Shown: in pieces, positions 24,603 to 31,364 of the stretch
How the letters are laid out: the number at the start of each line of letters is the position of its first letter
Position numbering within the stretch: the first letter of the stretch is position 1
Assembly: GCA_934668515.1 (NCBI GenBank)
Contig: CAKUNS010000013.1
Coordinates: 1-47,840, forward strand
DNA length: 47,840 nt
Source of the DNA: an uncultured Eggerthellaceae bacterium
GTDB lineage: Bacteria > Actinomycetota > Coriobacteriia > Coriobacteriales > Eggerthellaceae
Direction: 5' to 3'
Program-made: the position numbers and the translations under genes
Notes under the pieces: model-generated
Seen by the model: only the letters and a program-made list of their open reading frames with translations
What the model was told of the DNA's origin: nothing
Databases searched by the model: none

Positions 24603-24637
24603 TTGCAATTATTCCTTATTAGGATATACTCCTAATA
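24603..24637 (+). promoter_or_regulatory. Rubrerythrin promoter with overlapping palindromic operator
   Basis: TTGCAA (24603-24608) and TATACT (24625-24630) are spaced 16 bp. A perfect inverted repeat TATTAGGA (24617-24624)/TCCTAATA (24630-24637) with a 5-nt centre covers the -10. The core TTAGG...CCTAA resembles DtxR/IdeR-type metal-repressor boxes, which suggests iron- or redox-dependent repression. Confidence 0.65.
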
Positions 24638-24674
24638 GTCAAATCAAAGACAACCCAATGAGAGAGGGATCAAT

Positions 24675-25280
24675 ATGAATACTCGTTCCGAATTCCCCAC
24701 CGCCGAGAACAGCTCCAACATGAACGGCTTCGGCACCACCCAGATCGCTTCCACCCTTGACGCTCTGAAGGCTTCCGTCGCTGGCGAGACCGGCGCTTCC
24801 GCTAAGTACGCCGGCTATGCAAAGGCCGCCGACGAGGCTGGTTACCCGCAGGTTGCTAAGCTGTTCCGCGCTGCTTCCGCCGCCGAGCAGGTTCACATCG
24901 GCATAGAGGCCGCCCTGGTCGAGGCCGAAGAGCCCGATTACGTCCGCCCCGCCGCCGAAGCTGCCGATCCGCTACCCGTCGATCTCATGCTCATCGACGC
25001 TGCCAACGGTGAGATCCACGAGACCTCCGACATGTACCCCGAGTTCATCAAGAAGGCTCAGGAAGAGGGCAACGACAAGGCCGTCAAGGTGTTCACCAAG
25101 GCTAAGCTCGCCGAGAGCGTTCATGCCGAGAAGTACCTCGAGGCTTACAACAACCTCGACGCTGCCGACGACGACAACTACTACCTGTGCCCCTTCTGCG
25201 GCTACATCCACAAGGGCGCTGAAGCTCCCGAGGTCTGCCCCATCTGCGGCGCCAAGAAAGCTGCTTTCAAGGAGTTCTAA
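24675..25280 (+). CDS. Rubrerythrin
   Basis: A 201-aa peroxide-reducing diiron protein of anaerobes. The four-helix domain supplies the usual ligands: E38 (GETGASAKY), E71 with H74 (AEQVHI), E113/E116 in NGEIHETSDMYPEF, and E147 with H150 (AESVHAEKY). The C-terminal rubredoxin domain has CPFCGYIH and CPICGAK with C172, C175, C188 and C191. GAGAGGG precedes the ATG. Its N-terminus has about 18 residues more than usual (Asn/Ser-rich). The strong promoter overlapped by a palindrome implies tight repression under normal conditions. Codon use is noticeably optimised (GCT, AAG, GAG), pointing to high expression. Confidence 0.96.
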   Translation: MNTRSEFPTAENSSNMNGFGTTQIASTLDALKASVAGETGASAKYAGYAKAADEAGYPQVAKLFRAASAAEQVHIGIEAALVEAEEPDYVRPAAEAADPLPVDLMLIDAANGEIHETSDMYPEFIKKAQEEGNDKAVKVFTKAKLAESVHAEKYLEAYNNLDAADDDNYYLCPFCGYIHKGAEAPEVCPICGAKKAAFKEF

Positions 25281-25283
25281 AAA

Positions 25284-25356
25284 AGGCCGCGGACGCGAGT
25301 TCCTCGGAACGAGCGGGCCGCGTAGCCCAAGGTTTTAGGCCGCGGACGCGTGCGGC
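25284..25356. repeat. Two copies of a 14-bp repeat with hairpin potential
   Basis: AGGCCGCGGACGCG occurs at 25284-25297 and 25337-25350. The second copy also forms GGCCGC (25338-25343)/GCGGCC (25351-25356), and between the copies GTTCC/GGAAC can pair. It lies just after the rubrerythrin stop and may be part of its 3' end processing. Confidence 0.5.
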
Positions 25357-25405
25357 CGAGCGTGTTTCCTTGGAAGTACAGCGACAGGGGGGTCGAAAAG
25401 CCCAC

Positions 25406-25445
25406 CAAAAAAGCGACGTCTTCTTCGGAAGGCGTCGTTTTTTTG
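25406..25445. terminator. Bidirectional intrinsic terminator
   Basis: CGACG(T)CTTC (25414-25423) pairs with GAAG(G)CGTCG (25428-25437) around a TTCG loop, flanked by six A's on the left and seven T's on the right. It separates the converging rubrerythrin and phosphoesterase genes and works for both strands. Confidence 0.9.
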
Positions 25446-25516
25446 TGTCTGGGAATGCATAAACGCAGGTCGGCGTTGCAGACCGACACACGGGGAGCAC
25501 TGATGGCCCGATACGC

Positions 25517-26062
25517 CTATTCAGCAGAAGACCCAGCAGATCCCGTCTCAAACAAAACTTCGCCGTCGAAAGAATCGATGACAATGGAAAGCACGCGTCC
25601 CCCTTCCACGACGATCTTTCCCACACTCGCCGGGAACCCGCCGCGCGGCCGCGTGACGGAGCCCGGATTCAAGACATACCGCGCAGGGTATGCCGCGCGG
25701 CCCCACTCTAGGCGTGGAATATGCGTATGACCGTGAATGCACACGTGCGGGATAGAATCGCCCGGCGCAACCGCCGAGCTTCCCGCGAAACTGATTCGCA
25801 CATCATTAGGATAATGAGCCACCAGGAATCGAACGCCGTCGATGACCGGCTTGGCAAAGCGCTGGACACCCGACGGATAGTCGCCGGGAATGTCGTTGTT
25901 TCCCAACACCGCGTCAACAGGACCGATGGTTTGAAGCTCTCGCAAGATAGACGGGTCGCACATGTCGCCCGCATGAATGATGCGATCGCACTCGGCAAGC
26001 GCCGCATAGGCGCGCGGGTCAAGCCGCCCGTGAGTATCGGACAAAACCCCAATCAGCGTCAT
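25517..26062 (-). CDS. YfcE/MJ0936-type metallophosphoesterase
   Basis: A 181-aa calcineurin-fold protein with the full metal set: SDTHG (D9, H11), GDMCD (D33, D36), GNND (N56, D57), AHYP (H83) and GHTH (H112, H114), ending with the family motif NPGSVTRPRGG. Small bacterial members hydrolyse phosphodiesters such as bis-p-nitrophenyl phosphate in vitro; the natural substrate is mostly unknown. The third motif is GNND rather than GNCD. It is a single gene reading towards rubrerythrin, sharing a bidirectional terminator. Confidence 0.93.
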   Translation of the reverse strand: MTLIGVLSDTHGRLDPRAYAALAECDRIIHAGDMCDPSILRELQTIGPVDAVLGNNDIPGDYPSGVQRFAKPVIDGVRFLVAHYPNDVRISFAGSSAVAPGDSIPHVCIHGHTHIPRLEWGRAAYPARYVLNPGSVTRPRGGFPASVGKIVVEGGRVLSIVIDSFDGEVLFETGSAGSSAE

Positions 26063-26238
26063 ATCGGCATCCTTTCATTTACGTGAGCTCGATTATACCC
26101 GCTTCGTCATCAGCGCTTTCGCCGATTGCCTACCAAGCGCGTTCGAAAGCTACCGCACTCGCTACGCGCCCGTGCAGATCCTCCTACCGCGCGTCTCACG
26201 ACTCCTGCACCTCGCATTCACCCCATCCTATCTTCATG

Positions 26239-26261
26239 ATCTAAGTCAACTTGACTTAGAT
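26239..26261. promoter_or_regulatory. Perfect 23-bp palindrome upstream of hsp20
   Basis: ATCTAAGTCAA (26239-26249), a single C, then TTGACTTAGAT (26251-26261) form an exact palindrome with 11-bp arms. It lies about 110 bp upstream of the expected hsp20 start site. It is not CIRCE and does not match the HspR HAIR spacing (CTTGAGT-N7-ACTCAAG), although the half-site is similar. Probable binding site of a dimeric regulator. Confidence 0.6.
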
Positions 26262-26273
26262 TTATTACAAGAA

Positions 26274-26301
26274 GGTAACGCAAGTTATCGGCAAGGTTAC
26301 C
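26274..26301. repeat. Inverted repeat between palindrome and hsp20 promoter
   Basis: GGTAAC (26274-26279) and GTTACC (26296-26301) are inverted with a 16-nt interval. The interval holds a near-direct repeat GCAAGTTATCG / GCAAGGTTACCG. It may be a second regulator site; short arms make chance possible. Confidence 0.3.
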
Positions 26302-26316
26302 GACTGGCGTTCTGGC

Positions 26317-26345
26317 TTGAATCGCGTTTCGGGGGTCGGTATAAC
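26317..26345 (+). promoter_or_regulatory. hsp20 promoter
   Basis: TTGAAT (26317-26322) and TATAAC (26340-26345) are separated by exactly 17 bp, a good housekeeping-type promoter, giving a 5' leader of about 65 nt before the ATG at 26418. With the palindrome at 26239-26261 it forms the control region in the 355-bp gap between 26062 and 26418. I see no gene in that gap. Confidence 0.6.
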
Positions 26346-26417
26346 AGAATCGTTCAAAGAAGTAAGTCATGCGAGCCAGGGCAAACCGCCCCGGCCACCA
26401 AACAGGAGATGATTACC

Positions 26418-26861
26418 ATGACTGCAATGATTCCTCGCAGGAGCAACAACCTTCTCGATGCGTTCTTCGCCGATCCGTTCGATACCCTTTTCGATGCCGC
26501 ACCGGCAGCCCGTCCCGTTCAGCAATTCATGCGTACCGACATCAAAGAGCATGACGGTGGCTACGAGCTGACCATCGACCTGCCCGGCTTCAAGAAGGAA
26601 GACGTCAATGCTTCCTTGAAGGACGGCGTTCTTACCGTCACCGCCGAAACCAAGAGCGAGACCGAGGACACCGACAAGAAGGGCACCTTCGTTCGCAAGG
26701 AGCGCTTCAGCGGCAAATGCACTCGCTCCTACTACGTGGGCGACGAAATCGAAGAAGCCGACGTCAAAGCTCGCTTCGAGAACGGCACGCTGAAGATCGA
26801 CGTTCCGAAAAAGCAGCCCAAGCCGCAGCTTGAAACCACTACCAACATCTCGATCGACTAA
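26418..26861 (+). CDS. Hsp20-family small heat shock protein
   Basis: A 147-aa alpha-crystallin chaperone. The ATG at 26418 is preferred because AGGAG ends 9 nt before it, whereas an in-frame ATG at 26409 abuts the Shine-Dalgarno and the longer frame begins in the promoter region. N-terminal arm: MIPRRSNNLLDAFFADPFD. Alpha-crystallin domain from about residue 38: DIKEHDGGYELTIDLPGFKK, GVLTVTAE, RKERFSGKCTRSYYVG and FENGTLKIDVPKKQ, the last with the conserved GxLxIxVPK. It holds unfolding proteins as oligomers in the cytosol. It stands alone with its own promoter and palindrome upstream and a terminator behind. Confidence 0.96.
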   Translation: MTAMIPRRSNNLLDAFFADPFDTLFDAAPAARPVQQFMRTDIKEHDGGYELTIDLPGFKKEDVNASLKDGVLTVTAETKSETEDTDKKGTFVRKERFSGKCTRSYYVGDEIEEADVKARFENGTLKIDVPKKQPKPQLETTTNISID

Positions 26862-26897
26862 CGTCTCCCTTCCATCCCACCATCGGTCGATCGCAAA

Positions 26898-26934
26898 GCA
26901 ACGAGCCCGCTGGATCATCCAGCGGGCTCGTTGC
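26898..26934. terminator. Bidirectional terminator, perfect 37-bp palindrome
   Basis: GCAACGAGCCCGCTGGAT (26898-26915) and its exact complement (26917-26934) flank a single C, giving a long stem. It lies between the converging hsp20 and isochorismatase-like genes. It has no long T-run. The arm contains AACGAGCCCG, also used in the terminator at 37955-37987. Confidence 0.75.
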
Positions 26935-26988
26935 ATTCCTGAGTTGAATTCGCTTTCGACGACGCGCGATGCCCGTCGCAATCAGTCG

Positions 26989-27570
26989 TCAGTCTTCCAG
27001 ACTTGCGGGCTTCTCTCGGTTGATGACCGAAACCTGCAGCGCCTCCAAAACATCAAGCGCTTCCTCGTTCAGCTTCGGATCGGGCGCCGCGGTGCACGCC
27101 GCATCAACGATGATCTGCACGTTCGGACATGCAGAGCGCGCGATAACCGCGTTGGACAGCACGCACATGTTGGAAACCAGACCCACCAGCTCGATGCTCT
27201 CGAACGGCTCGCGGCCAAGACTAGCCGCAATAGCTTGAGCCTTGCTCAAGCGGGCGAACAACTCGGAGGAGCCGAACGTGGGCTTGTAGTAAACCTCGTC
27301 AATGTCGCGCGCCATAAGGGCGGTCTCGCCATAAAGCTTATGACCTTCGGTTCCCTCGATGCAGTGCGGGATGGGCAGGTTGCGCCCTTCCTGCGTTTGC
27401 ATGTAGTCGCGATGGTGGGTGTCGTAGGTGAAAGCGACAACGTCGCCTGCAGCCCGATACTCCGAGATCTTCTCGGCGATGGGCTTGTCAAGAAGCTCGG
27501 CCCCCTCAAAGCCAAGCGCGCCGTCGACGAAATCATTCTGGTAGTCGACGACGATCAGCAACCGTTTCAT
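26989..27570 (-). CDS. Isochorismatase-like cysteine hydrolase (nicotinamidase-related)
   Basis: A 193-aa protein with the complete triad of this fold: D9 in IVVDYQNDFVDGAL, K96 in YYKPTFGSS and C136 in LVGLVSNMCVLSNAV. The region DTHHRDYMQTQEG...PIPHCIEGTEGHKLY resembles the nicotinamidase metal/substrate segment, so nicotinamide or pyrazinamide-like amide hydrolysis feeding NAD salvage is plausible; other cysteine amidohydrolases share these features. It is 71 bp downstream of the small yerC gene start region on the same strand, and is soluble. Confidence 0.88.
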   Translation of the reverse strand: MKRLLIVVDYQNDFVDGALGFEGAELLDKPIAEKISEYRAAGDVVAFTYDTHHRDYMQTQEGRNLPIPHCIEGTEGHKLYGETALMARDIDEVYYKPTFGSSELFARLSKAQAIAASLGREPFESIELVGLVSNMCVLSNAVIARSACPNVQIIVDAACTAAPDPKLNEEALDVLEALQVSVINREKPASLED

Positions 27571-27626
27571 TGCCTTTCTGAATCTTTCTCTCGTCCAATG
27601 CGCACCCCTCGTGCGCGCCGAACATT

Positions 27627-27917
27627 CTATTTCGAAGAGGCAAGCAGATCAAGAGCCGCACGGTATCCGCCCGTGCCATAGCTCAGGCATTTCGATACGC
27701 GGGCGATAGTGGTGGCCGAAGCGCCTGTCGCCTGCTCGATAGCGGCATACGACTTGCCCGCGTCAAGCATGCGCGCAACGGTCAGGCGCTGGGAGGTTTC
27801 CTTGATTTCGCGAATGGTGAACAGGTCCTCCAGCAAAGCGAACAGTGTCTCCTTGTCGTCCATGCGAACAAGCACGTCAAGCAGGGCCTCAACATCCTCG
27901 CTTCTAAGATCGTTCAT
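27627..27917 (-). CDS. YerC/YecD-family TrpR-related DNA-binding protein
   Basis: A 96-aa regulator. The ATG at 27917 (MNDLRSEDVEALLDVL) has AAAGGAGAG 7 nt upstream; the longer frame runs into the glnN 3' end. The TrpR-like helix-turn-helix is clear: FTIREIKETSQRLTVARML followed by KSYAAIEQATGASATTIARV and the family tail CLSYGTGGYRAAL. TrpR binds tryptophan, but YerC proteins lack an established ligand. It sits between an isochorismatase-like gene and glnN, both on the same strand. Confidence 0.93.
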   Translation of the reverse strand: MNDLRSEDVEALLDVLVRMDDKETLFALLEDLFTIREIKETSQRLTVARMLDAGKSYAAIEQATGASATTIARVSKCLSYGTGGYRAALDLLASSK

Positions 27918-27952
27918 CGTGATTCTCTCCTTTGGTCCCAGAAGAATGCACT

Positions 27953-27990
27953 GCAAAAGAAAAGGCCCGCCAGCACCAAGCCGACGGGCC
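27953..27990 (-). terminator. Intrinsic terminator of glnN
   Basis: GGCCCG (27964-27969) and CGGGCC (27985-27990) form the stem, and the leftward transcript continues with TTTTCTTTTG. It is 10 bp after the glnN stop and upstream of the yerC start. Confidence 0.82.
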
Positions 27991-27999
27991 GCTGGTTGC

Positions 28000-30096
28000 T
28001 TAGGCGTAGAACAGCATGCGGTTGTACGAAGGCACCGGCCAGTACGTGGCGCCCACGATGAGCTCCATGTCGTCAACCGAGGCACGCAGGCGATCCATCA
28101 TGGGGATGATGTTGTGCGCGTACTCGTTGGCGCGCTCTTGCTGGTCCTCGATCTGCAGCGCGGCAGCATGTGCGGCGTTAACCTCACGCAGATTCTTGTT
28201 GATGGCCGCAACGCCGTCGGTCAGGCGCTTGAGCAGGTTCTCCTGATCGGAAACGTCAAGCAGGGGGCTAACCGCGCGCACGGCGGTGATGCCACGGGCC
28301 ACCTTGGTTGCGAACGCGTTAATCGCAGGCAGGTAATCGCGGCTGACCATGCGGTCCATGGTGTTGATTTCGATGTTGATGAGCTTGTTGTACTTCTCGA
28401 GCTTGACCTCGTAGCGGCTGCGAACCTCGACCTCGGACAGAATGCCGAACTCGTCGAACAGCTTAAGGTTCTTGGGCTCGACCATGCACGGCATGGCGTC
28501 GGCGGTGGTTGCCTTGTTGGACAGACCACGGCGCTCGGCCTCGATCGGCCACTCATCGGAATAGCCGTTGCCGTCGAAGATGATGCGCTTATGGTCGCGC
28601 AGCAGCTGCTTCACGTACTCGATGGCGCGCTCCTCGAAAGCTTCCTCGGGAACGTCGCGCATGGCGTTGGCGAAGTCCTTCAGGCTCTTGGCCATAGCGG
28701 TGTCAAGAATGGTGTTGGCCTCGGACAGATTCTCGGCGGAACCCGGCATGCGGAACTCGAACTTGTTGCCGGTGAAAGCGAAGGGGCTGGTGCGGTTGCG
28801 GTCGGTGTTGTCTTTCAGGAAGTTAGGCAGGGTTTCCACGCCAAGGTCCATTGCAACCTTGTGAGCGCTGGTGTACTCGGTTTCATGATCGTTCACCAAA
28901 GCCTCGACGATGGCCGAAAGCTCGGTGCCAAGGAAAATGGACACAATGGCCGGCGGCGCCTCGTTCGCGCCCAAGCGGTGATCGTTGCTGGCGCTTGCGA
29001 CGGATGCGCGCAGAAGCTCCTGGTACTCGTCGACCGCCTCGACGATGCAGGACAGGAACACCAGGAAGCGCAGGTTCTCGATGGGGCTTTCACCAGGCTC
29101 AAGAAGGTTCTTGCCATCGGCGGCCAACGACCAGTTGTCATGCTTGCCGCTGCCGTTGACGCCATCGAAGGGCTTCTCGTGAAGCAGGCACACCAAGCCA
29201 TAATGGCTGGCCAGCAGCTTCATCTTCTCCATGGTAAGCAGGTTGTGGTCGATCGCGCGGTTGGCGTTCTCGAAGATGGGAGCAAGCTCGTGCTGGGCAG
29301 GCGCAACCTCGTTGTGCTTGGTGCGAGCGGGAATGCCCAGCTCCCAAAGCTCGGTGTCGAGCTCCTTCATGAACTCGTTGACCGTGGGACGGATGGCGCC
29401 GAAGTAGTGCTCTTCCATCTCTTGGCCCTTGCAGGGGTCGGCGCCGAACAGCGTGCGATCGCACAGGGCAAGGTCGAGCCTGCGGGCGAAATCCTTCTCG
29501 GAGATCAGGAAGTACTCCTGCTCAAGGCCGACTGTGGGGATGACACGGCGGGGATGCTCGCCGAACAGGGCAAGAACGCGCTTAGCCTGGACCTCGACAG
29601 CGGCCATGGAGCGCAAAAGCGGGGTTTTCTCGTCAAGAGCCTCGCCGGTGAAGCTGGAGAAGGCGGTGGGAATGCACAGCACCTCGTCCTTGATGAAGGC
29701 GAAGCTGGTGGGGTCCCACACGGTGTAACCGCGAGCCTCGAACGTGGCGCGCAGGCCGCCGTTCGGGAAACTGGAAGCGTCGGGCTCGCCCTGGATAAGC
29801 TCTTTGCCCGAGAAACGAAGGAGCGTGCGACCATCAGCCGTGGGGTCGATGAAGCCGTCGTGCTTCTCGGAGGTGATGCCCGTCAAAGGCTGGAACCAAT
29901 GCGTGAAGTGAGTGGCGCCATTCTCGATTGCCCATTCCTTCATGGCGTGCGCAACGACGTTGGCCACTTCGATGTCAAGCGGCTCGCCATCGTGGATGGT
30001 GCGCATCAAGCTTTTATACGTGACGGATGGCAGGCGTTCGGCCATCACGTGCTCGTTGAAAACTTTCGACCCGTAGATCGCAGCTACGTCCGTCAT
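28000..30096 (-). CDS. glnN: Type III glutamine synthetase
   Basis: A 698-aa enzyme joining ammonia to glutamate with ATP. The length and motifs are those of GSIII (about 700 aa), not the 450-470-aa GSI: GLEQEYFLI (metal-binding glutamates), KHNEVAPAQHELAPIF, the GSIII signature FDGVNGSGKHDNWSL, NRTSPFAFTGNKFEFRMPG and the extended C-terminal helical domain that ends YWPVPSYNRMLFYA. GSIII forms double hexamers and is typical of Bacteroidetes and various anaerobes. A TTTACC-17-TATTAA promoter and an intrinsic terminator make it monocistronic. No GlnR or PII gene is nearby. Confidence 0.97.
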   Translation of the reverse strand: MTDVAAIYGSKVFNEHVMAERLPSVTYKSLMRTIHDGEPLDIEVANVVAHAMKEWAIENGATHFTHWFQPLTGITSEKHDGFIDPTADGRTLLRFSGKELIQGEPDASSFPNGGLRATFEARGYTVWDPTSFAFIKDEVLCIPTAFSSFTGEALDEKTPLLRSMAAVEVQAKRVLALFGEHPRRVIPTVGLEQEYFLISEKDFARRLDLALCDRTLFGADPCKGQEMEEHYFGAIRPTVNEFMKELDTELWELGIPARTKHNEVAPAQHELAPIFENANRAIDHNLLTMEKMKLLASHYGLVCLLHEKPFDGVNGSGKHDNWSLAADGKNLLEPGESPIENLRFLVFLSCIVEAVDEYQELLRASVASASNDHRLGANEAPPAIVSIFLGTELSAIVEALVNDHETEYTSAHKVAMDLGVETLPNFLKDNTDRNRTSPFAFTGNKFEFRMPGSAENLSEANTILDTAMAKSLKDFANAMRDVPEEAFEERAIEYVKQLLRDHKRIIFDGNGYSDEWPIEAERRGLSNKATTADAMPCMVEPKNLKLFDEFGILSEVEVRSRYEVKLEKYNKLINIEINTMDRMVSRDYLPAINAFATKVARGITAVRAVSPLLDVSDQENLLKRLTDGVAAINKNLREVNAAHAAALQIEDQQERANEYAHNIIPMMDRLRASVDDMELIVGATYWPVPSYNRMLFYA

Positions 30097-30151
30097 GGTG
30101 CGGATCCTCGCTTTCGTGCAAATGCCTCGTCGGTTTTCGTCTGGTGATACT

Positions 30152-30180
30152 TTAATACTTTGTTCGGCGAAAGCGGTAAA
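30152..30180 (-). promoter_or_regulatory. glnN promoter
   Basis: On the minus strand TTTACC (30175-30180) and TATTAA (30152-30157) are 17 bp apart, about 55 bp before the glnN start. The sequence AAAGTATTAAAGTAT around the -10 contains a short direct repeat. Confidence 0.5.
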
Positions 30181-30185
30181 CGGGC

Positions 30186-30219
30186 AAAGAAAAACCCGCT
30201 CTCCAAGGAGAGCGGGTTT
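30186..30219 (-). terminator. Intrinsic terminator of the rplM-rpsI operon
   Basis: AAACCCGCTCTCC (30192-30204) and GGAGAGCGGGTTT (30207-30219) form a 13-bp perfect stem; the leftward RNA continues TTTTCTTT. It is 27 bp after the rpsI stop. Confidence 0.92.
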
Positions 30220-30245
30220 CGAAAAGCCAGTGAATCCGTAGATTC

Positions 30246-30638
30246 TTAGCGCTTGCTGAACTGCGGGCGCTTGCGGGCCTTCTTCAGACCGTACTTCTTA
30301 CGCTCGACCATACGTGCGTCGCGCGTGAGGAAGCCAGCCTTCTTGAGCTCGGGGCGATACTCGCCGGCACCCAGCAGAGCGCGGGAAATGCCGTGGCGAA
30401 GAGCGCCAGCCTGGCCGGAGATGCCGCCGCCAGCGATGTTGGCGATGACGTCGAAATGACCCTCGGTGTCGGTGACCTTGAACGGAGCGCAAGCCATGTC
30501 GACCAGAGCCTGACGGCCAAAGTAGTCGGCAGCGTCGCGGCCGTTAACGGTTACCTTGCCAGTGCCGGGGACAAGACGAACGCGAGCAGTTGCGTTCTTC
30601 CTGCGGCCGGTGCCGTAATACAAAGCTTCATTTGCCAT
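30246..30638 (-). CDS. rpsI: Ribosomal protein S9
   Basis: A 130-aa small-subunit protein of standard size. The N-terminus YYGTGRRKNATARVRLVPG and the C-terminal KKYGLKKARKRPQFSKR, whose basic tail reaches the P-site tRNA, are diagnostic. The GGAGGG used for its ATG at 30638 overlaps the rplM stop codon region, so the two genes (2 bp apart) are translationally coupled, as in most bacteria. Confidence 0.98.
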   Translation of the reverse strand: MANEALYYGTGRRKNATARVRLVPGTGKVTVNGRDAADYFGRQALVDMACAPFKVTDTEGHFDVIANIAGGGISGQAGALRHGISRALLGAGEYRPELKKAGFLTRDARMVERKKYGLKKARKRPQFSKR

Positions 30639-30640
30639 GA

Positions 30641-31075
30641 CTAGCCCTCCATCTCGATCTTACGCGGGTTCTGTGCCTGATGCGGATGCTCAGGACCGGC
30701 GTACACCTTGAGCTTCTTGCCCATGGCGCGACCGAGCGTGTTCTTGGGCAGCATGCCCTTGATTGCATGCTCCAACACGCGCTCCGGATGACGCTCAATG
30801 GCCTCGTTGAAGGACTCGGACTTGAGTCCTCCGGGGAAACCGCTGTGGCGATAGTAGCGCTTGTCGGTGCCCTTGTTGCCCGTAACGCGGATCTTGTCGG
30901 CGTTCACGATGACGACGAAGTCGCCGGTGTCGACATGGGGCGTGTAGGTGGGCTTGTGCTTACCGCGAAGGATATGGGCGGCCTTGGCTGCAACGCGACC
31001 GAGGACCATGTCCTCAGCGTCGATGAGAAGCCATTCGCGCTCAACCTCGTTGGGCTTTGCGTAATACGTCTTCAC
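30641..31075 (-). CDS. rplM: Ribosomal protein L13
   Basis: A 144-aa large-subunit protein starting at GTG 31075 (VKTYYAKPNEVEREW), with GGAGG 8 nt upstream. The longer frame starting at 31183 is leader RNA, not protein. Family motifs: WLLIDAEDMVLGRVAA, GKHKPTYTPHVDTGDFVV, the KRYYRHSGFPGG loop and GMLPKNTLGRAMGKKLKVYAG. It is the first gene of the rplM-rpsI operon, with a strong promoter about 165 bp upstream. Confidence 0.98.
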   Translation of the reverse strand: MKTYYAKPNEVEREWLLIDAEDMVLGRVAAKAAHILRGKHKPTYTPHVDTGDFVVIVNADKIRVTGNKGTDKRYYRHSGFPGGLKSESFNEAIERHPERVLEHAIKGMLPKNTLGRAMGKKLKVYAGPEHPHQAQNPRKIEMEG

Positions 31076-31238
31076 TTCTGATTCCTCCAAATACGTGTTT
31101 GTTTTCAAAAGTGCAGGTTGACGCGAGAGCCGGTTTCCTACGCCAGCACGCTTGAGGCTTCCGGCCTGGACTCCATCTGCCAAGGTAAGCGTTCTCGGTT
31201 CAATCCCGCTTCACGGGGCTTTTGAAAGCAACTTGTCC

Positions 31239-31268
31239 AGTATAGATTCACGCTTCCCGCCACGTCAA
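31239..31268 (-). promoter_or_regulatory. rplM: Promoter of rplM-rpsI with a long leader
   Basis: On the minus strand TTGACG (31263-31268) and TATACT (31239-31244) are 18 bp apart. The expected start near 31232 leaves a leader of about 155 nt before the rplM GTG. The leader is long enough for autoregulation by L13, but I see no leader motif I can name. The rest of the gap up to the metA stop (31365) shows nothing clear. Confidence 0.65.
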
Positions 31269-31364
31269 CATGCAAAAGCGCTGTACAGGGGGAATATTCG
31301 CGAATTGCACAAATGGTCGTCACGCGTCGGTCTCCCGTACGGCGAGCACCCCCTTGTCGACGAG

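Noticed and set aside
25267..25626. 119-codon minus-strand frame
   Set aside because: It crosses the bidirectional terminator and repeats between rubrerythrin and the phosphoesterase, so it is not a plausible gene.
26239..26261. CIRCE or HAIR element for hsp20
   Set aside because: Arm sequence and spacing do not fit TTAGCACTC-N9-GAGTGCTAA or CTTGAGT-N7-ACTCAAG, so it is reported as an unnamed palindrome.
27709..30147. 812-codon open frame on the plus strand
   Set aside because: It is antisense to glnN, whose protein matches the GSIII family over its whole length. The opposite frame is kept open by the GC-rich codon pattern and has no family resemblance or Shine-Dalgarno.
31180..31230. tRNA-like fragment (GGTTCAATCCCG) in the rplM leader region
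   Set aside because: The flanking bases do not form a T-stem or acceptor stem, and the segment lies in the transcribed leader of rplM on the other strand.
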